Below are positions 53,833 through 63,486 of a stretch of DNA of 64,000 nt, one piece after another. Positions within the stretch are counted from its first letter, which is position 1; every line of letters begins with the position of its first letter. The position numbers and the translations under genes are program-made. Source of the stretch: Candidatus Roslinia caecavium (lineage in GTDB: Bacteria > Bacillota > Clostridia > Monoglobales > Monoglobaceae); the NCBI GenBank assembly GCA_904419955.1, contig CAJFTO010000002.1, positions 124,001-188,000 on the forward strand, written 5' to 3'. The notes beneath the pieces are model-generated. The model was not told the DNA's origin. It made no database searches and was given only the letters and a program-made list of their open reading frames with translations.

Positions 53833-56800
53833 ATGAAAACTCACAAAATTCTCTCGGCATTTTTGGCTATTGTGATGGTTTGCACATCTATCATAATACC
53901 GGCATACGCCGCAGAGACGACCGACGCGGCGACGCTTGCCGAAGATTTTGGCACGGTAACAAACAACGCCGACGGTTCGGTAACATTAAACTTCGGGCAA
54001 GACTCGATAACGACCAGCGGAGGCGGCGAAATCACGACAGATACCGTAAACGGCGGCGTTTTGAGACCCGACAATCTCAGAACGGACGCCAACGACCTCG
54101 CAGTCCTCACTCTGCCGTCAGTGACCCTGACCGGCTCGGGATATGACAAAGTTGAGATTTATGCCGGAAACAAAAACACGTCTAACGTTACCGTTAAGGT
54201 TGGAGAAACCGAGGTTGCGTCAATATCGAACGTGAATACCGGCAGCGATAACAACGCATGGTCTAACTTTCAACTGTTCACCGCGAATTTAAGCTATACC
54301 GAAGCGGAGGGTGCGGTTACCCTCAACATCTCAGGAGTAGGTGGAAAAACGTACTGCGGCAACTATGTTTACGTAAGATTCTACAACTCCGGCGCGCCGG
54401 CCGTTTCTCCGGATCCGTCCGCGAGCGAAGAACCCTCGGCTCCCTCAGCGTCCCCCGAATCCGAGCAGCCATACTCGATCACCGGCGCGGAATTCAGCGA
54501 CGATCAGACTCTGAGCGTCACATACTCAAAGCAGGAAGACGCTCCCGAATCGGCAGTACTCTTAGCGGCCACGTATACGGATACAAACGAAGATCAAATG
54601 ATCGACTTTAATCAGGTCGATATAGACGGCAGCGGCTCCCAGACGATCGCGCTTGCAAAGCCGGAGACGGGTATTGTTAAGCTGTTTATATGGGACGGAA
54701 CAAATTCGCTCCAGCCGCTCAGCAATACCAGAAAACTCTCGGTCAATATCAGTAGCGGCGACCCGATATACATGGATACAAGCTACTCTTTCGAGGAGCG
54801 CGCGGCGGATCTTGTTTCAAGAATGACCCTTGAAGAAAAGGTTTCGCAGCTCGGTTATAAAGCTCCGGCTATAGAGAGACTCGGCGTTTCTGCATACGAT
54901 TATTGGAAAGAAGCTCTGCACGGCGTTGCAAGACAAGGCAAGGCTACGTCGTTCCCGACGGCGCTCTCGCTTTCCAACACATGGAACCGCGATCTTATCT
55001 ACACTGTCGCGGACGTGATATCCACCGAGGCCAGAGCTAAGAACAACAGATACAATCTTTCATACTGGAGTCCGACGGTCAATATGGCCCGCGACCCGAG
55101 ATGGGGCAGAAACGAAGAGACCTACGGCGAGGATCCGTACCTCTCGAGCCAGATCGGCGCAGAGTTTGTAAAGGGTATGCAGGGCGACGATCCCACATAT
55201 CTTAAGACGATCGCGACGCTTAAGCACTTCGCGGCGAACAACAACGAGACCAGCCGCAGCAGCGGCTCGTCCATGATGACCGAATTCAACTTCAGGAACT
55301 ACTACACAAGAGTATTCCAAGACATCACAGAAATAGTTATGCCGGCTTCGGTAATGGCTTCATATAACGGAACGTCTATCACCAGAAACGGAGAATTTAT
55401 TTACAACTTCATTCCTTCGGCCGCAAATTCGTATCTGCTTCAAGATCTGCTCAGACGCAACTGGGGATTCGACGGATACGTAACGAGCGACTGCGGCGCG
55501 GGCGAATACGCTTGGGGCAGCAACACGAGAGAACCTAATCCCGCCTTCCAGCTGGGAACTCTCGGCAGTACTACGCTTCCTACCGAACAGTATGTAGCGG
55601 CGTTTTTCCAGAACGGACTCAACCTCGAATGCAACCTAAGCGGCGGAAACATATCGACATCGTACGGCGTTGCGGCTGTCGAGAACGGATACTTAAGCGA
55701 AGAAGAACTTGAACGCGTCGTATACGAGCTGTTCCTGCAGAGATTCAGAACGGGCGAATTTGACGACGGCGCTACATATCAGGATATCTCTTCAAGCGAG
55801 ATAGAGACCGACGAGAACGTAGCGGTCGCTGAAGAAGCCGCTGAAGAATCTTGGGTTCTTCTCAAGAACGACGACAATATGCTGCCTCTGAGCGAGGATC
55901 AGACTGATAACATTGCGATAGTTGGTAACTTAGCCGACGAGATAGTCCTCGGCGACTATACGGGCTCGCCCACAAAGACCACTACCCCTGTAGACGGCAT
56001 AACCGAAGAGGTAAAGAGCGTTAATCCCAACGCGGAAGTAAATCACTATGGCGTTGTTACCGACGACACCCTGCTGTTTAACGTTAAAAGCATCAACTTC
56101 GTATACAAAGACGGATCTAAGAAACCCGTCGATTTGACAAAGGCTACGGACGTAAGCGGGATGACTCTGACGGAAGACGGCTCTCTTATCAACGTTACTC
56201 AGACGGCTTCGGCTGTAATTAAAGACGTCGATTTCAACGGCGCGGTAAACGTCGAAATCGAAATGTCGACGGGAAGCAGAATCGGCGGAACGCTCAACAT
56301 CTCGTACGGCGAAGTCGGCACGTTTGCGGCAGTAAGCACAACGCCGACGGACAGTACCGACACGTACGTCGCTTGCAGTCTTCCTCAGAATATCGAGGAC
56401 ACCGGCGGTTACGACGGCGTAAACGATCTGGTCATCACCGCGACGGCGGCTGTAAGGGATTTCTCGGTAGAGAACTTCAAAACGCAGCTCGACGCGGCGG
56501 ACGTTATTATAGCGTACGCGGGCACGGTTCCGAAGAATTCGACGGGCTTAGGCGAATCGGACGCTCAGGAAGGTAAAGACAGAAGCAATATCGACCTTCC
56601 CGCTTCGCAGTCTCACGTTCAAGCGCTCTGCGACGCGTATCCCGACAAGACCGTAGTAGTTATGTCGACGGTCGGTCAGATGAATGTAGAGCCGTTTATG
56701 GATAAGTGCAAAGCTATACTGTGGACGTCGTATAACGGTCAGACTCAGGGCACGGCTCTGGCGAAGATACTGCTCGGCGAGGCTAATCCTTCGGGCAGAC

Positions 56801-59800
56801 TGTCGACGACATGGTATCAAAACAGCGACGTCGATAAAATGGAGCTCAGCAACAGTTCAAATCAGACTTTAGGCGGCATAACGGGTAGATACACAGACTA
56901 CAACATCCAGGCGGACGGCTCTAATCCGGGTCATACCTACCAGTATTACATAGGAGATCCGATCTATCCGTTCGGTTACGGACTTAGCTACACAAGCTTT
57001 GAATATTCAAACCCGACGATCGACCAGACCAGCGTAGACGCGAACGGAACGGTAACGTTCACTGTAGACGTAACGAATACCGGCGCCGTAACCGGCCAGG
57101 AAGTCGTTCAGCTCTACGTTTCGCATCCGGACGCGGGCGTTGGAACAACTCCGGCAAAACAGCTTAAGGGCTTCGAAAAGATCGAGCTTCAGCCGGGCGA
57201 GAAACAGACGGTTTCGATCAGCCTTAACGTAAGAGATATGTATCTGTTCAGCGAGACGGAGCAGAAGGATATCGTTCCGACCGGAACATACACGGCGTAT
57301 CTCGCTAAAAACGCGGACGACGAGACAAATGCGATCGACTTTAACGTAACGGGTACGCTGGCTTCGACGCTTAAGACGGTTCAGGCTATCCCCGACGGCG
57401 TTTCGGTAAACGGACTTATCCGCGAAGACGGCACGGCGCTCGAACCGGTTACTCAGATCGATTCCGGTCTCTCGGCTATAATGAGCGACGAGGTATGGGT
57501 AAATCTTAACGACGCAGACGTCAGATACGAGAGTTCAAACAGTAACGTTGCATCGGTAGACGCAAACGGCATAGTAAGATCCGGCGTATACGAGGGCGTA
57601 GCGACCATCACCTGCACGGTAACGGTCGACGGAGTATCCGTATCGGATTCGTATCCGGTAGTAAATAAGCTGGAGATCAAACCGAGCGTGGAAGAGATCA
57701 ATAACGCGCTGGCTCAGCTCAAAGCGGAATACGACAGATTATCCGCTTCAAAGGACGCGTATTCGGAAACGAACTGGAACGAGATCGAGAAGATCTACAA
57801 CAACGGCGTAAACGGTATCAATAACGCCACTACTCAGTCTGAACTCGCGTCGATAGTCGCAGAAAAGATCAACAACATGAACTCCGTTATTATGGATAAC
57901 CTGTCCAACACCTATACTATAAGTTCGGTCAATCCGGAATTTATCAAGAACGGAGTTATAGACTACTCTGAAAACGGCATACCGATGTACGACGGAGCTA
58001 ACGGAACGATCACCAACTCCAATCCTTACAGCGGTATCCAGCTTCAGGCGGCCGACGAGGACGGAAACATTATCGACAACTCGAAACTGGTATGGCAGAT
58101 CAACAAGTTTGACTCGTCGTCGCGTAGGGTTGCAGATATAAACAGCGAAACGGGCGAACTTACCGTATACGGAAACGGCATCATCCAGATCACGGCCGCA
58201 AACCTTGAAGATATGACCTGCGGCACGTTGATGGTTCAGGTAAATATGCAGATAGAGGGCGAGTACGCCGATAACGCAAACGGCGCGGATCTCACGGATT
58301 CTCAAGGCGCCTGCAGCGGCGGCAACGACGCGGGAAGCACGGCGGATTCGTGGATCGAATATAAATCGGTTAAGCTCTCCAACTTAGATAGCCTTATCGT
58401 CAGATACGCGGGCAGAAACGCCGGTCAGATATACGTCAGCCTTGAGAGAAACAGCGATCCCGAAAACCTGATCGCATCCGGCAACGCGACCGCGACGGGC
58501 GCATGGGGAACATGGTCCGACCTCGAGCTCACTCTCAACGCGGAGAACCTGTACAACGCTCAGGTAAACGGACTGCTCGACGAATACGGCTGCGCGGATA
58601 TCTACATCCAGACCAACGGCACAAACCTCGATTACTTCAGATTGAATTATATCGAGAACAACGACGAAATACCTTATACAATAAACGGCGTTTTGAATAA
58701 GACAGGAGGCAGGATGAAGGTAACGCTCGGCTATCGCGGAAGCGTTCTGGCTACGGACGTTAACCTGACTGCGACGATAAACGGACAGACTCCGGTATCC
58801 ACGACCGTCAGAGGAACCGGCGAATTTGAAATAGCTACCGGCGCAACCGAAGGCCAGACCGTAAGCCTTGTCGTGACCGACGCTGACGGCGCTCCGCTCT
58901 CAGAGGTATACGAGCAGGTATGGCATGAACCGGTTGACAGCGAGATCGTAGTTTATACGCTAAATAGTACCGAATACGACTATACTGTTCTCTCGGGCGG
59001 ATCCGACACTACGCAGTACGCCGATACAGTAAACGGACTTAGCGGCTATGGTTCATGGGCAGTCGTAGATCGTTCGGTTGATTATACTTACAGCGACGTG
59101 AACGAAAAGACTTATGATTACACATTCACTAAGGCTTGGCAGGCCGGCGGAGGAAGCACGACCAACCGTTGCTTCTACTTCACGCCGAAAGCGCCCTGTA
59201 AAGTAACCGTATTATTTAGCGGCGGCGACGCTTCGCGCAGCATGACGATCTACCAGAGCGACGATAATATGATCACGCAGCCGGGCACGGGATCCGTTAA
59301 AGATTTCAGCCTTGAAATAACCGATACTTCGACGCCGGTATACGTATACGGCGGCAGCAGCAACAAACAGCTTTACGCTATAATCGTAGAATACTACGGC
59401 CAGCAGGCTACGACAAGCGAGGACTCCGGCGCGGCGGTCGCCGGGTCCGACGAAGTCGAGGACTACGACAGACCGGTTCAGTATATAGATTGGAACGGAA
59501 CTCAGATCACGCTCACTAAGAACGACTTAACGGGCGAGTCGAAGGTTTGGTATACGAATATACTCGGCACGCGCACGCAGCTAAGCACGGAATATTTCGA
59601 GACTTCCGACGTCGAGTACGGCGCCGACGACAATTATAACATTAACAAACTCGCGGTATACAACGGCAGACTCTACGCGAGCTGCGACGACGGTTTGGTC
59701 ATCGTATTTACCGACTGCGTAAAGTGCTACCAGCTTAAAAAGCCGACCGATATCGACATAAAAGAGATGAGCATCTCTGAAGACGGCGTCATGTATATCA

Positions 59801-60123
59801 GCGACGGCGTAACCGAACAGCAGCTCAACATGTCCGACCTTGGCGCGGACAGCATAAAGGCCGACGAAGCGACGGTTCTCGCCGAGGACGGAGCGATCCT
59901 CATAGACGTCCGCTCGGCTGAAGAGTTCGCCGAAAAGTCGGTCGAGGGCTCGGTGAACATCCCGGTCGATCAGATAGAAGCGGGTCTTGCGGATTACGAC
60001 CAAGACTCGACGCTGATATTCTACTGCTCGGCGGGCTCAAGGGCCGCGAAAGCGGTCGAAACGGCCGAGGCTATGGGATTTACCAACATTTATAACCTCG
60101 GAAGCATAGACGACCTCTTATAA
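53833..60123 (+). CDS. Secreted multidomain GH3 glycosidase with C-terminal rhodanese domain
   Basis: 2096 residues; AAGGAGG precedes the ATG. Signal peptide about 1-26 (HKILSAFLAIVMVCTSIII). N-terminal binding-like sandwich (about 35-198), Pro/Ser linker, a module ending LFIWDGTNSLQPL (about 216-300), then GH3: N-domain from about 315 with YDYWKEALHGVARQG and nucleophile Asp553 in YVTSDCGAG; C-domain about 665-1055; Fn3-like; Big_2-like near 1210-1280; CBM6-like about 1480-1610; further sandwiches. From about 2005 to the end is a rhodanese domain: ILIDVRSAEEFAEKSVEGS, then FYCSAGSRA with active Cys2065. Rhodaneses carry sulfur on that Cys and are normally cytoplasmic single-domain or paired enzymes. 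Fusion to an exported glycosidase is unusual. Likely beta-xylosidase or glucosidase activity outside the cell. No convincing promoter was seen in 53620-53832. Confidence 0.88.
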   Translation: MKTHKILSAFLAIVMVCTSIIIPAYAAETTDAATLAEDFGTVTNNADGSVTLNFGQDSITTSGGGEITTDTVNGGVLRPDNLRTDANDLAVLTLPSVTLTGSGYDKVEIYAGNKNTSNVTVKVGETEVASISNVNTGSDNNAWSNFQLFTANLSYTEAEGAVTLNISGVGGKTYCGNYVYVRFYNSGAPAVSPDPSASEEPSAPSASPESEQPYSITGAEFSDDQTLSVTYSKQEDAPESAVLLAATYTDTNEDQMIDFNQVDIDGSGSQTIALAKPETGIVKLFIWDGTNSLQPLSNTRKLSVNISSGDPIYMDTSYSFEERAADLVSRMTLEEKVSQLGYKAPAIERLGVSAYDYWKEALHGVARQGKATSFPTALSLSNTWNRDLIYTVADVISTEARAKNNRYNLSYWSPTVNMARDPRWGRNEETYGEDPYLSSQIGAEFVKGMQGDDPTYLKTIATLKHFAANNNETSRSSGSSMMTEFNFRNYYTRVFQDITEIVMPASVMASYNGTSITRNGEFIYNFIPSAANSYLLQDLLRRNWGFDGYVTSDCGAGEYAWGSNTREPNPAFQLGTLGSTTLPTEQYVAAFFQNGLNLECNLSGGNISTSYGVAAVENGYLSEEELERVVYELFLQRFRTGEFDDGATYQDISSSEIETDENVAVAEEAAEESWVLLKNDDNMLPLSEDQTDNIAIVGNLADEIVLGDYTGSPTKTTTPVDGITEEVKSVNPNAEVNHYGVVTDDTLLFNVKSINFVYKDGSKKPVDLTKATDVSGMTLTEDGSLINVTQTASAVIKDVDFNGAVNVEIEMSTGSRIGGTLNISYGEVGTFAAVSTTPTDSTDTYVACSLPQNIEDTGGYDGVNDLVITATAAVRDFSVENFKTQLDAADVIIAYAGTVPKNSTGLGESDAQEGKDRSNIDLPASQSHVQALCDAYPDKTVVVMSTVGQMNVEPFMDKCKAILWTSYNGQTQGTALAKILLGEANPSGRLSTTWYQNSDVDKMELSNSSNQTLGGITGRYTDYNIQADGSNPGHTYQYYIGDPIYPFGYGLSYTSFEYSNPTIDQTSVDANGTVTFTVDVTNTGAVTGQEVVQLYVSHPDAGVGTTPAKQLKGFEKIELQPGEKQTVSISLNVRDMYLFSETEQKDIVPTGTYTAYLAKNADDETNAIDFNVTGTLASTLKTVQAIPDGVSVNGLIREDGTALEPVTQIDSGLSAIMSDEVWVNLNDADVRYESSNSNVASVDANGIVRSGVYEGVATITCTVTVDGVSVSDSYPVVNKLEIKPSVEEINNALAQLKAEYDRLSASKDAYSETNWNEIEKIYNNGVNGINNATTQSELASIVAEKINNMNSVIMDNLSNTYTISSVNPEFIKNGVIDYSENGIPMYDGANGTITNSNPYSGIQLQAADEDGNIIDNSKLVWQINKFDSSSRRVADINSETGELTVYGNGIIQITAANLEDMTCGTLMVQVNMQIEGEYADNANGADLTDSQGACSGGNDAGSTADSWIEYKSVKLSNLDSLIVRYAGRNAGQIYVSLERNSDPENLIASGNATATGAWGTWSDLELTLNAENLYNAQVNGLLDEYGCADIYIQTNGTNLDYFRLNYIENNDEIPYTINGVLNKTGGRMKVTLGYRGSVLATDVNLTATINGQTPVSTTVRGTGEFEIATGATEGQTVSLVVTDADGAPLSEVYEQVWHEPVDSEIVVYTLNSTEYDYTVLSGGSDTTQYADTVNGLSGYGSWAVVDRSVDYTYSDVNEKTYDYTFTKAWQAGGGSTTNRCFYFTPKAPCKVTVLFSGGDASRSMTIYQSDDNMITQPGTGSVKDFSLEITDTSTPVYVYGGSSNKQLYAIIVEYYGQQATTSEDSGAAVAGSDEVEDYDRPVQYIDWNGTQITLTKNDLTGESKVWYTNILGTRTQLSTEYFETSDVEYGADDNYNINKLAVYNGRLYASCDDGLVIVFTDCVKCYQLKKPTDIDIKEMSISEDGVMYISDGVTEQQLNMSDLGADSIKADEATVLAEDGAILIDVRSAEEFAEKSVEGSVNIPVDQIEAGLADYDQDSTLIFYCSAGSRAAKAVETAEAMGFTNIYNLGSIDDLL

Positions 60124-60133
60124 ACTTATTTTA

Positions 60134-60163
60134 TCCGCCGCCGATACTGGCGGCGGATTTTTT
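60134..60163 (+). terminator. Terminator of the secreted GH3 gene
   Basis: TCCGCCGCC and GGCGGCGGA form a nine-base stem with a six-base loop and TTTTTT behind it. Confidence 0.9.
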
Positions 60164-60229
60164 AAGCATTACAAACATATGCGGAAAATTCTTAAGCAAC
60201 AACCTGATAACAAATAATAGAAGTACACG

Positions 60230-60264
60230 CAATCGGCGCCGTTATATAGCGCCGATTGTTTTTT
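60230..60264 (+). terminator. Second terminator, 66 bases further on
   Basis: CAATCGGCGC pairs with GCGCCGATTG, followed by TTTTTT. No gene lies between the two terminators, so it is either a backup or the end of a small RNA. The rest of 60124-60418 holds only this and the convergent terminator. Confidence 0.8.
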
Positions 60265-60340
60265 AAATGAAAACATATTATAATAAAACCGATCCTATAA
60301 TTAGAACGCTAACGGCGAAAAGCTAAACGCGCTTTTTTCA

Positions 60341-60373
60341 AAAAAAATAACGCCGGCAATTAATCTGCCGGCG
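60341..60373 (-). terminator. Terminator of the DUF1538/PII-like operon
   Basis: On the minus strand CGCCGGCA pairs with TGCCGGCG, then TTATTTTTTTT. Confidence 0.85.
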
Positions 60374-60418
60374 GATCCGGGGAGCCTTGCGAATCCGCCG
60401 GCTCCCGCGTCCGATCTA

Positions 60419-61135
60419 CTATTCCATGGCGTCGAAACCGATAACGCCGTCTATCGGCAGAGAGATGAGGATGCCCTTCGCTTCGCTGTGGACTCCGCAT
60501 TTTTTACCGATGTTTTGCATGATATCCAACTTGTTCTCGCTGTCGGCGACTATCAAGACCATGTCGCTCTCGTCCTGGATGCTCATGCCCCAAAAGCCCA
60601 CGGCCTGTTCGTTGCCGATGCGTCTGCTCGGGACCACCGTGCCGCCGCCCGCGCCGGCCTCGCGCGCCGCTTCCATGACGTTCTCGCTGTATCCCTGATT
60701 GACCATGACCACAATTAGATAATATTTTATATCCGACATATTAACAGTTACCTTTCTGTCTATTTTTTTGATCTTATCGTCAATATCCTTCGCGTCCAGC
60801 TCCTGAAGCATGCGATACACAAGATTATTCGCGCCGGACATCGGAACGGTAAAGGCTATGCCGCTGTTTACCGTGCCGAGCCTTAACTCTTTCTTGAGCT
60901 TTTTCAGCGCCTTATCCGCGAAAGGCTTTGGCATATAACTCGTTAAAATCCGCTTTTCCGAGCTGCCGAGTCCCAAAACGTCTATCATCTCGCTCGACGC
61001 GGTGCCCTCGGCGTTCCATTCGTACTGCACGGGGATGGCGCCCCGCTGAAACATCTCGGCCGCTCTGTCCGCAAGTTTGGGTTTCGTTATCAAAACCAGC
61101 ATACGAAAAGGCGTGGGTCTATTGTTTGGATCCAT
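60419..61135 (-). CDS. PII-like tandem-domain regulatory protein
   Basis: 238 residues with two ferredoxin-like halves resembling PII signal proteins: RMLVLITKPKLADRAAEMF in the first and YLIVVMVNQGYSENVMEAAR with AGAGGGTVV in the second, the latter close to the GlnB loop region. No GlnK-type uridylylated Tyr motif was recognised. It follows the DUF1538 gene by four bases, so it probably senses a small ligand and controls that membrane protein. Confidence 0.75.
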   Translation of the reverse strand: MDPNNRPTPFRMLVLITKPKLADRAAEMFQRGAIPVQYEWNAEGTASSEMIDVLGLGSSEKRILTSYMPKPFADKALKKLKKELRLGTVNSGIAFTVPMSGANNLVYRMLQELDAKDIDDKIKKIDRKVTVNMSDIKYYLIVVMVNQGYSENVMEAAREAGAGGGTVVPSRRIGNEQAVGFWGMSIQDESDMVLIVADSENKLDIMQNIGKKCGVHSEAKGILISLPIDGVIGFDAME

Positions 61136-61139
61136 TTGT

Positions 61140-62666
61140 TCATTCCTCCGTAAATTCTACAATTGCATCGCTGTCTTCCGGTATCATGTTATCCGGCTTG
61201 GTGATCTTCATCTGCTTATTCAGCTTAAACTTATACTGAAGTCCCATTATCTGGATCGCGATCAGCGGCGTAAGCGCGACCAGCGCCACGACGCCGAAGG
61301 CGTCCGTCATCATATTCCCGCCGACGGCGCCGCACGCGCCGATACAAAACGGCAGCAAAAACGTTGAAGTCATAGGCCCGCTCGCCACTCCGCCCGAGTC
61401 GAACGCGATACCTACGAATATTTTCGGGACGAATCTCGACATGATAAGCGCGACTATGTATCCCGGGATTATGATCCACTGGATAGGCAGTCCGGTCAGT
61501 ATACGCAAAACCGCGAGCCCTATACTGATACCTACGCCTATAGACAGACAGTGGTTCATGGCCTTACCGGATATAGTTCCGCTCGTGACCGCCTGAACCT
61601 GATGGTTGAGTATCTGCACGGCCGGCTCCGCTCTTACAATAAAATATCCCATTATTATACCGATAGGTATAATTATCCACTTATAGCTCGATCCGGCTAT
61701 CTCGCCGCCTATCATCGTTCCTATGGGCGCGAAGCCGACGTTTACGCCGCATAAAAACAATACGAGCCCGATATAGGTATAGATAAAACCTACCGCTACG
61801 CGAATTTGCTGTCTCTTCTGATATTTGCGCCTGATCAACTGAAAAACCACGTACACGGCCATGATCGGCAGAAGCGAGACTAATACTTCTCTCGCGTAAT
61901 GCGGCAGCTCTACCGCGAAGACTTTCATAACGTCTCGCATGGTTCCGACCGACGCGATCTCGGACGCCGACTGCGAGGTCTCCTGCGGCGCGTAAAAGCA
62001 ACCCAGCGCCATGACCGCGAGTATAGGTCCGATACTGGAGATCGCGACCAGGCCGAAGCTGTCGCTCGACGCGTCTTTATCGCCTCTCATCGACGAAAGC
62101 CCCAAGCCCATCGCCATGATAAACGGCACCGTCATCGGCCCCGTCGTAACGCCGCCCGAGTCGAAAGCCACGGCCAAAAAGTCCTGCGGCACGAAAAACG
62201 AGAGCGCGAGCAGCGCTATATACAGGATTATCAGCAGTATCGATAAGTCGATCTTTAAAATAATACGCATTACGGCAAGCGTTAAAAATATACCGACTCC
62301 GATCGCCACGGTCCAGATGAGAACGCTGTTAGGCACTGACGGAACCTGATTCGACAGCACCTGAAGATCCGGCTCGGCAATGGTTATAAGCGCTCCCATC
62401 ACAAAGCTTATCGCTATTATTATACCTATGTTTTTTGATTTTGACAACTCTCCGCCTATCCCCTCTCCCAAAGGGGTCATCGCCGTCTCGGCGCCGAGCT
62501 GGAACATTCCCATACCAACTATCAGCATGACCGTGCTGACTAAAAATATCATCATATTCCCAACGTCGAGTGGAACTAAGAAGATACTCAGCGCCAGCAC
62601 GATACCCGCGACCGGCAAGACCGACGAAAGCGATTCGAGCGTCTTTTCTTTTAATTTTTGATTCAT
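61140..62666 (-). CDS. DUF1538 integral membrane protein (possible cation/proton antiporter)
   Basis: 508 residues, about 12-14 membrane helices in two homologous halves, each with the family motif FDSGGVTTGPMTVPF / FDSGGVASGPMTSTF and LGAETAM/EPDLQVLSNQVPS versus AEPAVQILNHQVQA. Related DUF1538 pairs (UmpAB) have been reported as Na+/H+ antiporters; that function is carried over by family here and not proven. Start ATG 62666 with GGAGGCG upstream. A 16-codon ORF ends two bases before the ATG. Confidence 0.85.
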   Translation of the reverse strand: MNQKLKEKTLESLSSVLPVAGIVLALSIFLVPLDVGNMMIFLVSTVMLIVGMGMFQLGAETAMTPLGEGIGGELSKSKNIGIIIAISFVMGALITIAEPDLQVLSNQVPSVPNSVLIWTVAIGVGIFLTLAVMRIILKIDLSILLIILYIALLALSFFVPQDFLAVAFDSGGVTTGPMTVPFIMAMGLGLSSMRGDKDASSDSFGLVAISSIGPILAVMALGCFYAPQETSQSASEIASVGTMRDVMKVFAVELPHYAREVLVSLLPIMAVYVVFQLIRRKYQKRQQIRVAVGFIYTYIGLVLFLCGVNVGFAPIGTMIGGEIAGSSYKWIIIPIGIIMGYFIVRAEPAVQILNHQVQAVTSGTISGKAMNHCLSIGVGISIGLAVLRILTGLPIQWIIIPGYIVALIMSRFVPKIFVGIAFDSGGVASGPMTSTFLLPFCIGACGAVGGNMMTDAFGVVALVALTPLIAIQIMGLQYKFKLNKQMKITKPDNMIPEDSDAIVEFTEE

Positions 62667-62668
62667 AA

Positions 62669-62719
62669 TTATGGCGCCTCCGGTTTAACTGTTTGTATTT
62701 CATTTTTGCAGTAATTCAT
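62669..62719 (-). CDS. Sixteen-residue leader ORF before the DUF1538 gene
   Basis: GGAGG lies seven bases before ATG 62719, which opens MNYCKNEIQTVKPEAP and stops at TAA two bases before the DUF1538 ATG. A strong site and a tight junction suggest real translation, coupling the leader to the gene. Confidence 0.45.
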   Translation of the reverse strand: MNYCKNEIQTVKPEAP

Positions 62720-62855
62720 ATATTATCCTCCATCACACTTCAGCGGGCGGGAACGGAACTCATGAATAATGATTAACGCTTATCGCGTATCCGTTCTCCG
62801 CTTAAGATTTGTTCGCTAACGGTTAATATTTTTAGCCCCTAAGAAAATTCACCTC

Positions 62856-63284
62856 CTATTTATTTTTAAGATATTCATTCGCATTGGCGGTCATTCGCTC
62901 GATATAATTTTTCAATTTACGTCTTTCCTCCGAAGAAAAACCATCGCATATAATAGAAATAAATTCATTTTGAGCCTCTCTTCCCGCTTCGACGATCTCA
63001 GCGGCGCTTTCGCATAACTGCAAATGAATAGTCCTGTGGTCGTCGCCCTCATACCGGCTTTTTATATATCCCCTCTCTTCAAGATCTCTGACGGAGGTCG
63101 ATACGTGAGATTTTGCGAGTTTGAGCTTGTCGACGATGTCCTTCGCCGTATTCAGCGCGTCCTCTCTCAAAACAAGCAATATGAGTAATTCCGTGCGCGT
63201 TAGGCTGTATTTTGAACATACAGAAGAGAAAAGAACCCCTTGAAGATCCCTGTTTACATATAAATTTTCAAAGATACTTTCCAT
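62856..63284 (-). CDS. MarR family transcriptional regulator
   Basis: 142 residues with winged helix: LTRTELLILLVLREDALNTA, KLKLAKSHVSTSVRDLEER (recognition helix) and the wing GYIKSRYEGDDHRTIHL. Dimeric repressors responding to small molecules. TGGAGGAATT precedes ATG 63284. About 190 bases ahead of the DUF1538 gene on the same strand and probably controls itself and that operon. Confidence 0.9.
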   Translation of the reverse strand: MESIFENLYVNRDLQGVLFSSVCSKYSLTRTELLILLVLREDALNTAKDIVDKLKLAKSHVSTSVRDLEERGYIKSRYEGDDHRTIHLQLCESAAEIVEAGREAQNEFISIICDGFSSEERRKLKNYIERMTANANEYLKNK

Positions 63285-63300
63285 AATTCCTCCAAAAGTT

Positions 63301-63327
63301 CGGTTATGAACCGTTCGTTTTTGAACA
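63301..63327. promoter_or_regulatory. Probable MarR autoregulatory operator
   Basis: Overlapping inverted repeats GGTTATGAACC and GTTCGTTTTTGAAC sit between the -10 and the marR start. The word GTTCG recurs upstream of the DUF1538 gene near 62808. Confidence 0.45.
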
Positions 63328-63332
63328 ATTAT

Positions 63333-63361
63333 ATTATATCGATATTATAGGTAATTGTCAA
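63333..63361 (-). promoter_or_regulatory. Promoter of the marR gene
   Basis: TTGACA, 17 bases, TATAAT: a full consensus on the minus strand. Confidence 0.85.
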
Positions 63362-63438
63362 GCGCGAAAAAGCCGTGATCCTGCATAAATTTTAAGCCCG
63401 CGCCGCGGCTTAATAAGTCGTATATACGACCGTATAGA

Positions 63439-63466
63439 CAAAAAAGAGCCGGTTTCCCGACTCTTT
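63439..63466 (-). terminator. Terminator of the gene at the right edge
   Basis: AAAGAGTCGG pairs with CCGGCTCTTT (one G-U) across GAAA, followed by TTTTT on the minus strand. Confidence 0.85.
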
Positions 63467-63486
63467 GATCTCAAATATATCTTCCG

